From Marinoscillum sp964351625 (GTDB lineage: Bacteria; Bacteroidota; Bacteroidia; Cytophagales; Cyclobacteriaceae), in the NCBI GenBank assembly GCA_964351625.1, contig CAYGOV010000001.1, positions 186,001 to 250,000 of the forward strand: a stretch of DNA of 64,000 nt, read 5' to 3'. A program made the translations under genes and the position numbers. This document shows, one piece after another, positions 36,075-43,759 of the stretch (positions are counted from its first letter, which is position 1; each line of letters starts with the position of its first letter). The notes under the pieces were generated by a model, which was given only the letters and a program-made list of their open reading frames with translations, did no database searches and was not told where the DNA came from.

Positions 36075-36111
36075 ATATTATAGACAGTCCCTGGCGGTTT
36101 CGGTCGACCTT
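36047..36111 (-). pseudogene. Degenerate copy of tmRNA 5' end
   Basis: About 49 of 65 positions match the first 64 nt of the intact tmRNA (minus strand of 27255-27318) with one gap. Shared landmarks are GGTCGACCG, CAGGGA, AGGCGCA and GGGATGCGC. It is in the same orientation 8.8 kb away. It lacks any tag frame or tRNA-like 3' half, so it cannot be a working tmRNA. Confidence 0.7.
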
Positions 36112-36180
36112 AGATTAAAATATGAGAAAGGATGCAACCTCTTTACATGAAATTTTAGTTCATGTATTTCTTATTTTATT

Positions 36181-36963
36181 CTATTCCAGATTTGGATTCA
36201 CGATCATGGGTGTAGATCCATCCGTCATGATGATCTTCGTATTTGGAGATTGCGATAACTCACGAAACGCCTCTATACTTTGCCATTGAATGATTTTGTC
36301 CGTAAGTCCCTCAGAAATTATACGCTGAGCATCACGAATACCCTCTGCTTCTATGATCTTTCGCTGAGCCTCTAGTTTCTCCCTATCCAGTAAAAACTCC
36401 ATCCGCTGAGCGATCTGCTCGGCTTCTAGTTTTTCCTCGACTGCACGTGCCAATCCAGTCGGTAGTGAGATGTTTTTCATCAAAACAGCTTCAATCTCAA
36501 AACCACGAGAACTCAAAATAGAAGACATCTGTGTCGTGATTTCTTTCTCAATAGAAGCCCTTTGGGCCGAGTGCATGTCTTTGGCATAAAATCGCGAACA
36601 TACATCTGCAGCGGATGAACGAAATACACTAGAGATTACATTGACCTCATTGCCTAGTCCAATATTCTCTACGATGGAAGGAGCCTTTCCTGGGACGATC
36701 TTGTAGAGAATGGAGATTACAGCGGTGACGTTAAGACCCTCCTTTGATGGGAGATTTGTGCTAATCTCCATATTCATCGTTCTTATTGGCATTTTAATGA
36801 CTTTGGTTATAAAGGGATTATATACCACAGCGCCTGGTTGAATGATGTTTTGGTCAAGCCTACCAATGCGTTGTTTCATGCCAATTTCACCTTGGCGTAC
36901 TACCGAACAACTCATTAAGGCAGATGCTATGAGAAGCGAGGGAAAAATGTATTGGATTTTCAT
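36181..36963 (-). CDS. SPFH/Band 7 (prohibitin-like) lipoprotein
   Basis: 260 residues starting at ATG 36963 (a TTG two codons earlier is possible). Lipoprotein signal MKIQYIFPSLLIASALMSCS with Cys19. Then an SPFH domain: GEIGMKQRIGRLDQNIIQPG, MPIRTMNMEISTNLPSKEGL, ISILYKIVPGKAPSIVENIG, and a charged coiled-coil-prone segment (EEKLEAEQIAQRMEFLLDRE) with the typical RKIIEAEGIRDAQRIISEGL end. Such proteins form ring-like membrane scaffolds; the unusual feature is a lipid anchor in place of a transmembrane helix, which would put it on the periplasmic side. It follows the LRR gene by 18 bp. Confidence 0.88.
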   Translation of the reverse strand: MKIQYIFPSLLIASALMSCSVVRQGEIGMKQRIGRLDQNIIQPGAVVYNPFITKVIKMPIRTMNMEISTNLPSKEGLNVTAVISILYKIVPGKAPSIVENIGLGNEVNVISSVFRSSAADVCSRFYAKDMHSAQRASIEKEITTQMSSILSSRGFEIEAVLMKNISLPTGLARAVEEKLEAEQIAQRMEFLLDREKLEAQRKIIEAEGIRDAQRIISEGLTDKIIQWQSIEAFRELSQSPNTKIIMTDGSTPMIVNPNLE

Positions 36964-36981
36964 AGTCAAAGGTTATAGTGC

Positions 36982-37833
36982 TTAAAATTTAAATCTTATG
37001 GTTGGTGCTAAGTTGTCACGATACATATCAAGAAGTAAGTGAGGCATCTTATTGTCGCTCACGTCAATGAGCTTTATTGTACTCATTTCAAATACTTCTT
37101 GAGGCAATTCAGCAATTTGATTGTTGCTTAAATTGAGGTACTCCAAAGCTTTCAATTTGTTAATATCAGCAGGCAATTGGTTGAATTGATCTCCAGCTAG
37201 ATGTAGCTCTTTAAGATTTGGTAATCGACTTAGCACTGATAGGTTGGTAGTAAGCTCGAAGTATTTATTGTTCTCCACATACAGGACTTGTAAGTTTTGC
37301 ATTGATGCAAATTCTTCAGGGAGTTGGGCTATAGCATTATCAGAAAGTCCTAGGTATTCCAAATTCTTGAGATTGCCAATAGTGCTGGGTAGCGTGGTGA
37401 GTTGGTCTCCACTTATGTCTAAAACCCGTAATAGCGGTAGCTGGCTTAGGATTTCAAAATCGGCTTCCAAATTTAAATTAGTATTATAATCCAGATAGAG
37501 ATTTCTTAAACTCTTGATTCTTGATAATCCTTTTGGCAATACAGAGATTTTATTATCTGATAGATCCAGATAGAATAAGCTCTGCAGCTGGGCAATAGCT
37601 TCGGGAAGAGTTCCGATGTTATTACCACTGAGATCCAAGTATTTGAGATTATTGAAAGACAGGATTTCTAATGGAAAATCATTAAGCTGCTGGTTGTTTA
37701 GCACAAGCCACTCTACCTGCTCCGAATTTTTCAAAGCCTCATTTAAGTTATCAAATTTTTTGGCACCATTAGTCTGACTATATACTGGTAAGATGAGGAC
37801 AATTAAGAAAAATATATTGATGAAAATCTTCAT
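36982..37833 (-). CDS. Secreted leucine-rich repeat protein
   Basis: 283 residues: signal peptide (MKIFINIFFLIVLILPVYSQ) and about nine to ten leucine-rich repeats of 23 residues with the consensus LKYLDLSGNNIGTLPEAIAQ, the type found in many Bacteroidota surface and signalling proteins. There is no sorting domain, so it should remain periplasmic or be released. Upstream of the SPFH lipoprotein gene by 18 bp, so the two are likely co-expressed and may act together at the envelope. No enzymatic domain. Confidence 0.88.
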   Translation of the reverse strand: MKIFINIFFLIVLILPVYSQTNGAKKFDNLNEALKNSEQVEWLVLNNQQLNDFPLEILSFNNLKYLDLSGNNIGTLPEAIAQLQSLFYLDLSDNKISVLPKGLSRIKSLRNLYLDYNTNLNLEADFEILSQLPLLRVLDISGDQLTTLPSTIGNLKNLEYLGLSDNAIAQLPEEFASMQNLQVLYVENNKYFELTTNLSVLSRLPNLKELHLAGDQFNQLPADINKLKALEYLNLSNNQIAELPQEVFEMSTIKLIDVSDNKMPHLLLDMYRDNLAPTIRFKF

Positions 37834-37845
37834 GATTTTGGGTGT

Positions 37846-38025
37846 TTAATTGGTTGGTTGTGTGGATTTGAATTCGTTTCGAATCCACGATTTGAGTTCA
37901 CTAACATCGGGTCTTTGCAACCACTTCAGTGATTTTCTGTATTCCTTTTTGAATAGCTGTTGATCAAAATGGACAGCCTTTAAAATTTGCTTACAGTACT
38001 CTAGCATTGTAGCCTTATTTTTCAT
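37846..38025 (-). CDS. Small conserved-looking hypothetical protein
   Basis: 59 residues encoded just upstream of the LRR gene with a 12-bp gap: begins MKNKATMLEYCKQILKAVHF and contains LFKKEYRKSLKWL. It is basic, helical, without signal peptide. The codon pattern and position as first gene of the LRR-SPFH transcript support a real gene. I believe similar small proteins with a YCK..L..V.FD..LF.KE..K pattern occur in relatives, but this is from memory. Function unknown. Confidence 0.6.
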   Translation of the reverse strand: MKNKATMLEYCKQILKAVHFDQQLFKKEYRKSLKWLQRPDVSELKSWIRNEFKSTQPTN

Positions 38026-38117
38026 TGCTCAAATGGTTAGATGAACTAATTATTCAATTAGAAAGAATGGAGTATGTCATCGATAATTAGATGACAATGA
38101 AATGGGGAGTAACTAGC

Positions 38118-38432
38118 CTAAAGCAAGAAACAGCAATATGCGATCATCCGAGGGATGTGCAAATTGACTGATTGGGAGAATAATAAAACTGGGGATAAGC
38201 GAGGAAAACGATGCGAATTTTTTGAGTATTTTTGAATTGGTATTTCACGCTTGATTTGTGAAATAAAAGTTTGAGAACCCAAGCGCTCTTCTACAATCTC
38301 TACTTCGGATTCGCAAGTTTTTTCTGTTCCTTGCGCACATAGCGCAGATGTTATGCCTATCTGATTGCCATCTATCAAAAGGATTGTAAAAATACAGATT
38401 GCGATGTGGCTTAGGGTTTTCATGCTCCTCAT
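38118..38432 (-). CDS. Hypothetical small exported protein
   Basis: 104 residues with an N-terminal signal sequence (MKTLSHIAICIFTILLIDG, preceded by MRS). A second ATG at 38423 is an alternative start. The mature part is polar (Cys, Glu, Lys-rich) then basic, ending in hydrophobic IPRMIAYCCFLL. No family recognised. It resembles in layout the 93-residue protein at 46526 (signal, acidic middle, hydrophobic tail). The gene stands between MscS and the small protein, all on the minus strand. It could be a spurious frame, but the signal peptide argues for a gene. Confidence 0.45.
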   Translation of the reverse strand: MRSMKTLSHIAICIFTILLIDGNQIGITSALCAQGTEKTCESEVEIVEERLGSQTFISQIKREIPIQKYSKNSHRFPRLSPVLLFSQSVNLHIPRMIAYCCFLL

Positions 38433-38462
38433 CTAACGGAGAATTTGGGCTGTTAGATGATT

Positions 38463-38492
38463 AATAAACATAATTATACATTTATGTTTATT
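38463..38492. promoter_or_regulatory. AT-rich inverted repeat
   Basis: AATAAACATAA (38463-38473) and TTATGTTTATT (38482-38492), perfect 11-bp arms with an 8-nt spacer, lying between the MscS gene and the small exported protein. It could be an operator or a weak transcript-end structure; there is no T-run outside the arms. Confidence 0.35.
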
Positions 38493-38620
38493 ATTAATTG
38501 TATTAGTATTGTTTATGAATCAATCGACCGAGCTAGACTTGGTTTATGCCATACGCTTATTAGCACATTTCCTTGGTGCTTTGGATATAGCAGCAATGCC
38601 CAAACGTAGATTGGCCAGAT

Positions 38621-39532
38621 TCAATCCCCAGACTTCAGCTTCATTTCAGAAAGCTTCTCACCACCTTTTATACCAAAATCCAAGGTGCGAATTGGGAATG
38701 GAATAGTAATACCTTCTTTGTCAAAGGCAGCTTTGATTGCTTTAACGCCACGTGAAGTCATTTCGAAAATAGAGGGAGGACCTGGATAATTAATCCAATA
38801 CTTAATTTCAAAATTGATCGAGCTATCGCCAAAGCCAGTGTAATTGAAGATCATATCTTCATGTCTAATGACATCATCCAATTCTTTGATTGTCTTCAAA
38901 ACAAGGTCTTCAACTTTTTGTAGATCGTCAGCATATGAGATGCCAATAGGTATGTCAATTCGTAATTGACCAAGTTTAGAAATATTTTCGATGGGGTTTT
39001 GTAGTACATCTTTGTTTGGTACGTAGACTTCCTGTCCTTGGAATGTCTCGATCACTGTTACCCTCAGGTTGGTTCGAGTTACAGTACCTGTATAGCTACC
39101 AATTTTGGCTATGTCTCCTATCTGCACAGGGGTGCGAAATGCCAAAATAATCCCAGAAATGAAATTTGCCATGATATCCTGAAAAGCAAATCCCAAAGCA
39201 AGACCAATCACACCAACACCAGCCAAGAGAGAGGTGACTGCTTTGTCCAGTCCGAGAACTTCTAATATTATGAATAGCCCGGTACCCAATACTATATAAT
39301 AGATAATGGTACCAAAGAGATTCTCCAATGCCCTGTTATCGGCAGACTTTCTGAAAAGTTTTAAGAAGACCTTCTGTGTTCCTTTTGCGGCAAGCATAAA
39401 GATGATGAAAAGGAGAGTAGCTACTGCCATATTGGGCAGCATAGAAAAAAGCGTTTCCATCCACCCATCCAATTTCTGAGTTACTTCTACTACAGGTTCC
39501 GTGAATTCTTCTTTTAACGTATGGTCTTGCAT
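38621..39532 (-). CDS. mscS: Small-conductance mechanosensitive channel, MscS family
   Basis: 303 residues, the short MscS type: a hydrophobic segment near 30-50, two further membrane spans and the pore helix TSLLAGVGVIGLALGFAFQD followed by IMANFISGIILAF. The beta domain starts at PVQIGDIAKIGSYTGTV and the C-terminal alpha/beta domain includes VYVPNKDVLQNPIENIS. The channel opens under membrane tension to release solutes during osmotic downshock. Length matches E. coli MscS with a slightly longer N-terminus. Single gene, 55 bp downstream of the RlmL-like gene on the same strand. Confidence 0.93.
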   Translation of the reverse strand: MQDHTLKEEFTEPVVEVTQKLDGWMETLFSMLPNMAVATLLFIIFMLAAKGTQKVFLKLFRKSADNRALENLFGTIIYYIVLGTGLFIILEVLGLDKAVTSLLAGVGVIGLALGFAFQDIMANFISGIILAFRTPVQIGDIAKIGSYTGTVTRTNLRVTVIETFQGQEVYVPNKDVLQNPIENISKLGQLRIDIPIGISYADDLQKVEDLVLKTIKELDDVIRHEDMIFNYTGFGDSSINFEIKYWINYPGPPSIFEMTSRGVKAIKAAFDKEGITIPFPIRTLDFGIKGGEKLSEMKLKSGD

Positions 39533-39587
39533 TATGAATTTATTTTTGTGCTACCCCTTAGATGCATCGTTCCTTAAAAGTAATAGA

Positions 39588-40724
39588 TTAAGATTGCTCA
39601 CGGCTACCTTGATACATTTCATACTTTTGAAATTTACATTCTAATGGCCCGTTGAAAAGCACTATCTTCTTTGATGTTTTCAGTCGCATGTGCTTGAATG
39701 CTTCCATATTGGAGCTAAGTATCCACGCATCAAAACCAGTAAAATTGTTCTTCAATGTATCACCAATTTTGCCATAAAACTCATTGGTATTGTCTCTTCC
39801 GATCCGCTCTCCATATGGTGGGTTGCATATAAACATACCACTGGAAGTGTCGGGCTTGAAGTCTGCCATATCTCCTTGTTGCACGGTAATTACATCCTTC
39901 AGTTTAAACTTTCTCAATGTGCGTTTCACTTTACCAATGGATTCACCATCTATGTCTCCACCACGGATATTGAGTGGATTCTTCTTGATGCCCGACATTG
40001 CGGCGGACTTCACGTTGTTCCAAAGCGTAGGTTGGAAGTTTTTCCAATTTCTAAAACTGAAATGATCTCTGTGCATGTGTGGGGGCATATTTTGCCCCAT
40101 GAGTGCGGCCTCTATCAGGATAGTACCTGTTCCACACATTGGGTCTACCAAAGGAATGTCTTTGTTCCATCCAGCAAGTTTAAGTAAGCCTGCTGCCAGT
40201 ACCTCACTCATAGGCGCCTCATGTCCAGGCTCCCGATAGCCTCGTCTATTGAGGGTGTCACCTGAGCTATCTAAGGAGATGGTAAACTGATCTTTGTAGG
40301 CGTATAGATCAAATTGGATATCTGGATTCTTAATGTCTACCGAAGGTCGTTTTCCTAATTTGTTCCTGAACTGATCGACTATCGCATCTTTGGTCTTAAG
40401 TGCCGCATATTGAGAATGCGTGAAAAACTCCGAGAAGACTGTGTTGTCAATCGCAAAAGTCTGATGAATATTGAGATACTCAGACCAGTCGTGTTCCATC
40501 ACGCGATCATAGAGCTCTTCAGCAGTTTGTGCTTGGAAACTGTAGATAGGCACTAATACCTTAAGTGCTGTCCGCAGCTGGAAGTTTGCCTTATAGAGGA
40601 ATTCAAGATTGCCCTCACATGCAACCGATCTCTTATGAATCACAATGTTTTGACCACCTAAAAGTTTTACTTCCTCTGCTAAGATCTCTTCTAGTCCAAA
40701 AAGGGTTTTGATATGTATGTTCAA
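39588..40724 (-). CDS. THUMP-domain SAM-dependent RNA methyltransferase (RlmL N-terminal-type)
   Basis: 378 residues. The N-terminal THUMP RNA-binding domain (about 1-155) is followed by a Rossmann methyltransferase of the UPF0020 family with motif I VDPMCGTGTILIEAAL (193-208) and the N6-adenine/N2-guanine type motif IV NPPYGERIGR (301-310). This matches the YpsC/RlmL N-terminal half that makes m2G in 23S rRNA. The start codon is TTG at 40724, overlapping the previous stop as TTGA, and it gives the canonical N-terminus MNIHIKTLFGLEEILAEEV; no ATG gives a better start. Translationally coupled to the DUF1684 gene. Confidence 0.9.
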   Translation of the reverse strand: MNIHIKTLFGLEEILAEEVKLLGGQNIVIHKRSVACEGNLEFLYKANFQLRTALKVLVPIYSFQAQTAEELYDRVMEHDWSEYLNIHQTFAIDNTVFSEFFTHSQYAALKTKDAIVDQFRNKLGKRPSVDIKNPDIQFDLYAYKDQFTISLDSSGDTLNRRGYREPGHEAPMSEVLAAGLLKLAGWNKDIPLVDPMCGTGTILIEAALMGQNMPPHMHRDHFSFRNWKNFQPTLWNNVKSAAMSGIKKNPLNIRGGDIDGESIGKVKRTLRKFKLKDVITVQQGDMADFKPDTSSGMFICNPPYGERIGRDNTNEFYGKIGDTLKNNFTGFDAWILSSNMEAFKHMRLKTSKKIVLFNGPLECKFQKYEMYQGSREQS

Positions 40725-41329
40725 TGGCTGTCGTTTTCCCAGGCCATTACGCCTGCTTTCACTTCCAAAGCTAAATCATTCTCACGAGGCGGTATTGGGC
40801 AATTATAGTTTGGACTATAGGCGCAGCTAGGATTGTAGGCTTTGTTGAAGTCTATAACAATGCTATCCCCTTCAGGGATTTTGAGATCTAAATACCTACC
40901 ACCGCCATAGGTGGTAATAGCTGATGTGAGGTCTGTAAATGGTGCAAATAAATAGTCTGCGTACTCTTCAGTTTGCTGGATTTGTAAACTTTGGTACAAA
41001 GGGAATTTGTATTGCTTTCCATCTATGGTAAAATGCGCTATGGCATATCGCACAAATACTTTTTCTTTCTGTGAACTGGTGGGCATAGTGAAGGGTATTT
41101 CATTGCTCAGCCGCTCCAGTTTAGCGACTATCATAAGATCTTCATTGATCGGATAGAATTCTAATCCTTTAAATTTTTTAATTTCCTTATCTGTAAGTGG
41201 AGAGGACTCAGGATCTTTGAAACTATCATTCAGCTCTTTTTGCCAGGTTATGATCTCCTTTTGATAATCACTTTGAGCTATAGCCTGCAGAGAGCCTATT
41301 ACTAATAATATGGAGAGCGTATTTTTCAT
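40721..41329 (-). CDS. DUF1684 family exported protein
   Basis: 202 residues with signal peptide MKNTLSILLVIGSLQAIAQ. DUF1684 hallmark near the C-terminus: AYNPSCAYSPNYNCPIPPREN followed by LALEVKAGV; also GGRYLDLKIPEGDSIVIDFN. Family function unknown, found widely in Bacteroidota and Actinobacteria. It overlaps the methyltransferase start by 4 bp, although the two products work in different compartments. Divergent from the thioredoxin-like gene with a 16-bp palindrome in between. Confidence 0.82.
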   Translation of the reverse strand: MKNTLSILLVIGSLQAIAQSDYQKEIITWQKELNDSFKDPESSPLTDKEIKKFKGLEFYPINEDLMIVAKLERLSNEIPFTMPTSSQKEKVFVRYAIAHFTIDGKQYKFPLYQSLQIQQTEEYADYLFAPFTDLTSAITTYGGGRYLDLKIPEGDSIVIDFNKAYNPSCAYSPNYNCPIPPRENDLALEVKAGVMAWENDSH

Positions 41330-41350
41330 ATTGGTTAAGTCAGAATTAAG

Positions 41351-41366
41351 ATTGGCTTAAGCCAAT
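41351..41366. promoter_or_regulatory. 16-bp perfect palindrome between divergent genes
   Basis: ATTGGCTTAAGCCAAT is its own reverse complement and sits in the 74-bp gap between the divergent DUF1684 and thioredoxin-like genes, 22 bp and 38 bp from the two start codons. It is well placed as an operator for both. Confidence 0.5.
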
Positions 41367-41403
41367 TTCAATTAGATTTAGGAGCCAAATTACACACATT
41401 CCT

Positions 41404-42582
41404 ATGATAAAATCATTTGTATCAGTCAGCTTTATCTTTATCACGACTTTTATCTGTCTGGCTCAAGATGGAATCAAATTTGAAAAGTTAGAGTGGAAAG
41501 ATGCGCTTCAAAAAGCTAAGGACAGCAAACAGCTGGTGTTTTTGGAAGGTTATGCTAACTGGAGTCAGCCATGCGCTATTCTGGAGAAATACAGCTTTTC
41601 AGACAAGGAAGTGGCAAGTTTTTACAATCAGAATTTTATAAACATTCGTCTGGATATGGAAGACATACCGGGTGTGCTATTGGCGGAGGAGTACATGGTG
41701 AGCTCCTTTCCGGTGTTGCTATTTCTGGATGATGAAGGCCAAGTGATCCATAGAGGATGTGGAGCTATTGCTTCTGATGAGTTGATTGTGCTTGGCAAAA
41801 TTGCCTTGGGCAATGATCATTTGGCGGCTATGGACAGTGTTTTCAATGCGGGTGAACGAAGTAGTGCTTTTCTAGTCAAGTACTCAGAAGCACTCAACAA
41901 CGCTTGCTTGGATCCTTCAGAATTGGTAGAAACTTACTTTGCAACTTTGCCGCACAAAGATTGGACAAACAATACAAGTTGGGATATGATCAATCTCAAT
42001 GTGTCTGATCCTTACAGCGAGCCTTTTCAGTATTTGATGTCTTATCAGGATATGTATGCTTTGAAATATGGGAAAGATACCGTGGACCAGAAAATTTATG
42101 ATGTTTTGCTAAATCAGATCATCGATATTTATGAAGGGGAGGATTTGACCTACTTGGCTACTAGGGCTATTGAAAGGTTGATCGCCTCTATAGATTTTAA
42201 TGGAAAAGATGAATTGCTTTCGCTTACAAGACTCAAGACTGCCGACTTAAAGGAAAACTGGCCAGTGTATGCACAAAACGCCATCAATGTGGTAAAAGAG
42301 CAAGAGGTCACAGATCCAGATCAGCTCAATGAATTTGCATGGAAATTTTATCTTTTCATTGATGATAAATCCCAATTAGAGTTGGCTGCTGGCTGGATGA
42401 AGCAGGTGCTAGAGGATTACCCAAATGCTACTTATTACGACAGCTATGCTTCTTTACTTTACAAACTTGGAAGGTCTAAAGAGGCAATCAAGAATTCAGA
42501 AAAAGCGCTACAGGCAGCAGTGATTGAGTTTGAGGATCTGATGCACTATGAGTCTCAACTTGAGAAATTCAGTAAGAAATAA
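41404..42582 (+). CDS. Exported thioredoxin-fold protein lacking first active-site Cys
   Basis: 392 residues with a signal peptide (MIKSFVSVSFIFITTFICLAQ). Thioredoxin-like domain 22-140 with FLEGYANWSQPCAILEKY: the usual WCxxC is WSQPC, so Ser54 replaces the nucleophilic Cys while Cys57 remains. It keeps the cis-Pro strand (SSFPVLLFLDDEGQVIHRGCG). The C-terminal ~250 residues are helical with a TPR-like tail (YASLLYKLGRSKEAIKNSEKAL). It cannot be a classical dithiol oxidoreductase; a thiol-binding or chaperone-like role is possible. The AI-2E permease gene follows by 32 bp. Confidence 0.82.
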   Translation: MIKSFVSVSFIFITTFICLAQDGIKFEKLEWKDALQKAKDSKQLVFLEGYANWSQPCAILEKYSFSDKEVASFYNQNFINIRLDMEDIPGVLLAEEYMVSSFPVLLFLDDEGQVIHRGCGAIASDELIVLGKIALGNDHLAAMDSVFNAGERSSAFLVKYSEALNNACLDPSELVETYFATLPHKDWTNNTSWDMINLNVSDPYSEPFQYLMSYQDMYALKYGKDTVDQKIYDVLLNQIIDIYEGEDLTYLATRAIERLIASIDFNGKDELLSLTRLKTADLKENWPVYAQNAINVVKEQEVTDPDQLNEFAWKFYLFIDDKSQLELAAGWMKQVLEDYPNATYYDSYASLLYKLGRSKEAIKNSEKALQAAVIEFEDLMHYESQLEKFSKK

Positions 42583-42614
42583 AGCCATTGATTACACGCT
42601 CTTAACTACCCACT

Positions 42615-43721
42615 ATGCAAATCTCCTTTCAGAAGAATTTTTTCGCACTTGCTTATGCTTTCCTTTTAGGCCTATTCTTATGGTTGACGAAAAGCATCTT
42701 GATCCCAATTGTATTTGCTCTGCTATTCGCTTTCGTACTATATCCTATAGTGAAGAAGTTGGTCTCAAAGGGAATTGGACTTACTTGGTCTATTTTGCTT
42801 ACCATGCTCACTATCACTATGGTAGTACTAGGCACCTTGGTGCTCTTCTCAGCCAAACTTCTTAGTATGCTTGATCAGTTTAAAGACTTCCAAGGTAAAC
42901 TTAGTAGTGTGCTGGAAAAAGGCATAAAATTCATCAATGAAGAGGTTCCGTTTATTTCAGATATCTCCATGGAGACTATCGTGCAAAGCATAGGAGAATT
43001 ATTTTCGAGCAGTGGTTTTTTCATTGTTTCAGGTACTATTACTCAAACTGGGACAATCCTCTCTTATGTCCTTTTGACCTTTCTATACACTTTCTTAATC
43101 CTACTCTATCATCAGCGCTTGCGTAAAGCATGTTTGAGTTTTGTAAAAGAATCTGAGCGCGAAGAGTTATCAATAATGCTCCGAGAGGTTCAGCAGGTTG
43201 GTCAAAAATATGTTACCGGTATGGGCTTTTTGATCATTGTTTTGGGTGTCCTTAATTCTATTGGATTACTAATTATTGGTTTGGACTATGCGATTTTCTT
43301 CGGTTTTTTTGCAGCTGTTCTAGCCATTATTCCCTACGTGGGCACGGCCATTGGTGGCTTGATCCCGACCCTATATGCGCTTTTGGAGTATGACAGTCCT
43401 TGGTATCCATTGTCTATCATATTGGTCTTTTGGTTTATCCAGACGCTGGAAGGTAATGTGCTCAGTCCTAAAATAGTAGGAGGTAAACTTAACCTTAATG
43501 CACTCTTTGCGATCATAGCTTTGATAGCTTCCGCTGCTCTTTGGGGGCTTCCGGGTATTATCTTGGCATTACCAATGGCAGCAATCCTGAAGGTGATTTT
43601 CAACAGCTTTGACGCACTCAAGCCCCTCTCAGCTCTTATGGAAAATGATGATTCTCAGGAAGATGGAAATCTTATCGAAAAAATCAAATCCAGTAAATTG
43701 GCCAAGATGATAAAAAAATAG
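42615..43721 (+). CDS. AI-2E family transporter, paralogue 1
   Basis: 368-residue integral membrane protein of the AI-2E exporter (UPF0118, YdiK/PerM-like) family: about eight transmembrane segments, beginning FFALAYAFLLGLFLWLTKSI and including FGFFAAVLAIIPYVGTAIGG and the family motif ALLEYDSPWYPL with LEGNVLSPKIVGGKLNLN near the C-terminus. Family members export autoinducer-2 or act as Na+/H+ antiporters or general permeases; the substrate cannot be deduced. It follows the thioredoxin-like gene on the same strand. A second family member is encoded at 55962-57047. Confidence 0.9.
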   Translation: MQISFQKNFFALAYAFLLGLFLWLTKSILIPIVFALLFAFVLYPIVKKLVSKGIGLTWSILLTMLTITMVVLGTLVLFSAKLLSMLDQFKDFQGKLSSVLEKGIKFINEEVPFISDISMETIVQSIGELFSSSGFFIVSGTITQTGTILSYVLLTFLYTFLILLYHQRLRKACLSFVKESEREELSIMLREVQQVGQKYVTGMGFLIIVLGVLNSIGLLIIGLDYAIFFGFFAAVLAIIPYVGTAIGGLIPTLYALLEYDSPWYPLSIILVFWFIQTLEGNVLSPKIVGGKLNLNALFAIIALIASAALWGLPGIILALPMAAILKVIFNSFDALKPLSALMENDDSQEDGNLIEKIKSSKLAKMIKK

Positions 43722-43731
43722 CCACAAGGCT
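43711..43731 (-). terminator. Possible minus-strand terminator
   Basis: A short 5-bp stem TAGCC/GGCTA with TTGT loop, followed on the minus strand by seven Ts. It would end the GNAT transcript 29 bp past its stop codon and overlaps the end of the AI-2E gene. The stem is short, so confidence is moderate. Confidence 0.45.
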
Positions 43732-43759
43732 AGTTGTCTTTCCTAAATTGGGTAGGAGG

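Noticed and set aside
36047..36111. A functional second tmRNA
   Set aside because: Only the 5' part is similar; there is no tag frame, no T-loop and no matching acceptor 3' strand nearby.
27397..36111. Integrase or phage genes at the putative ssrA-bounded island
   Set aside because: I looked for integrase, excisionase or transposase motifs in all frames of this stretch and saw none, so the island idea rests on the repeats alone.
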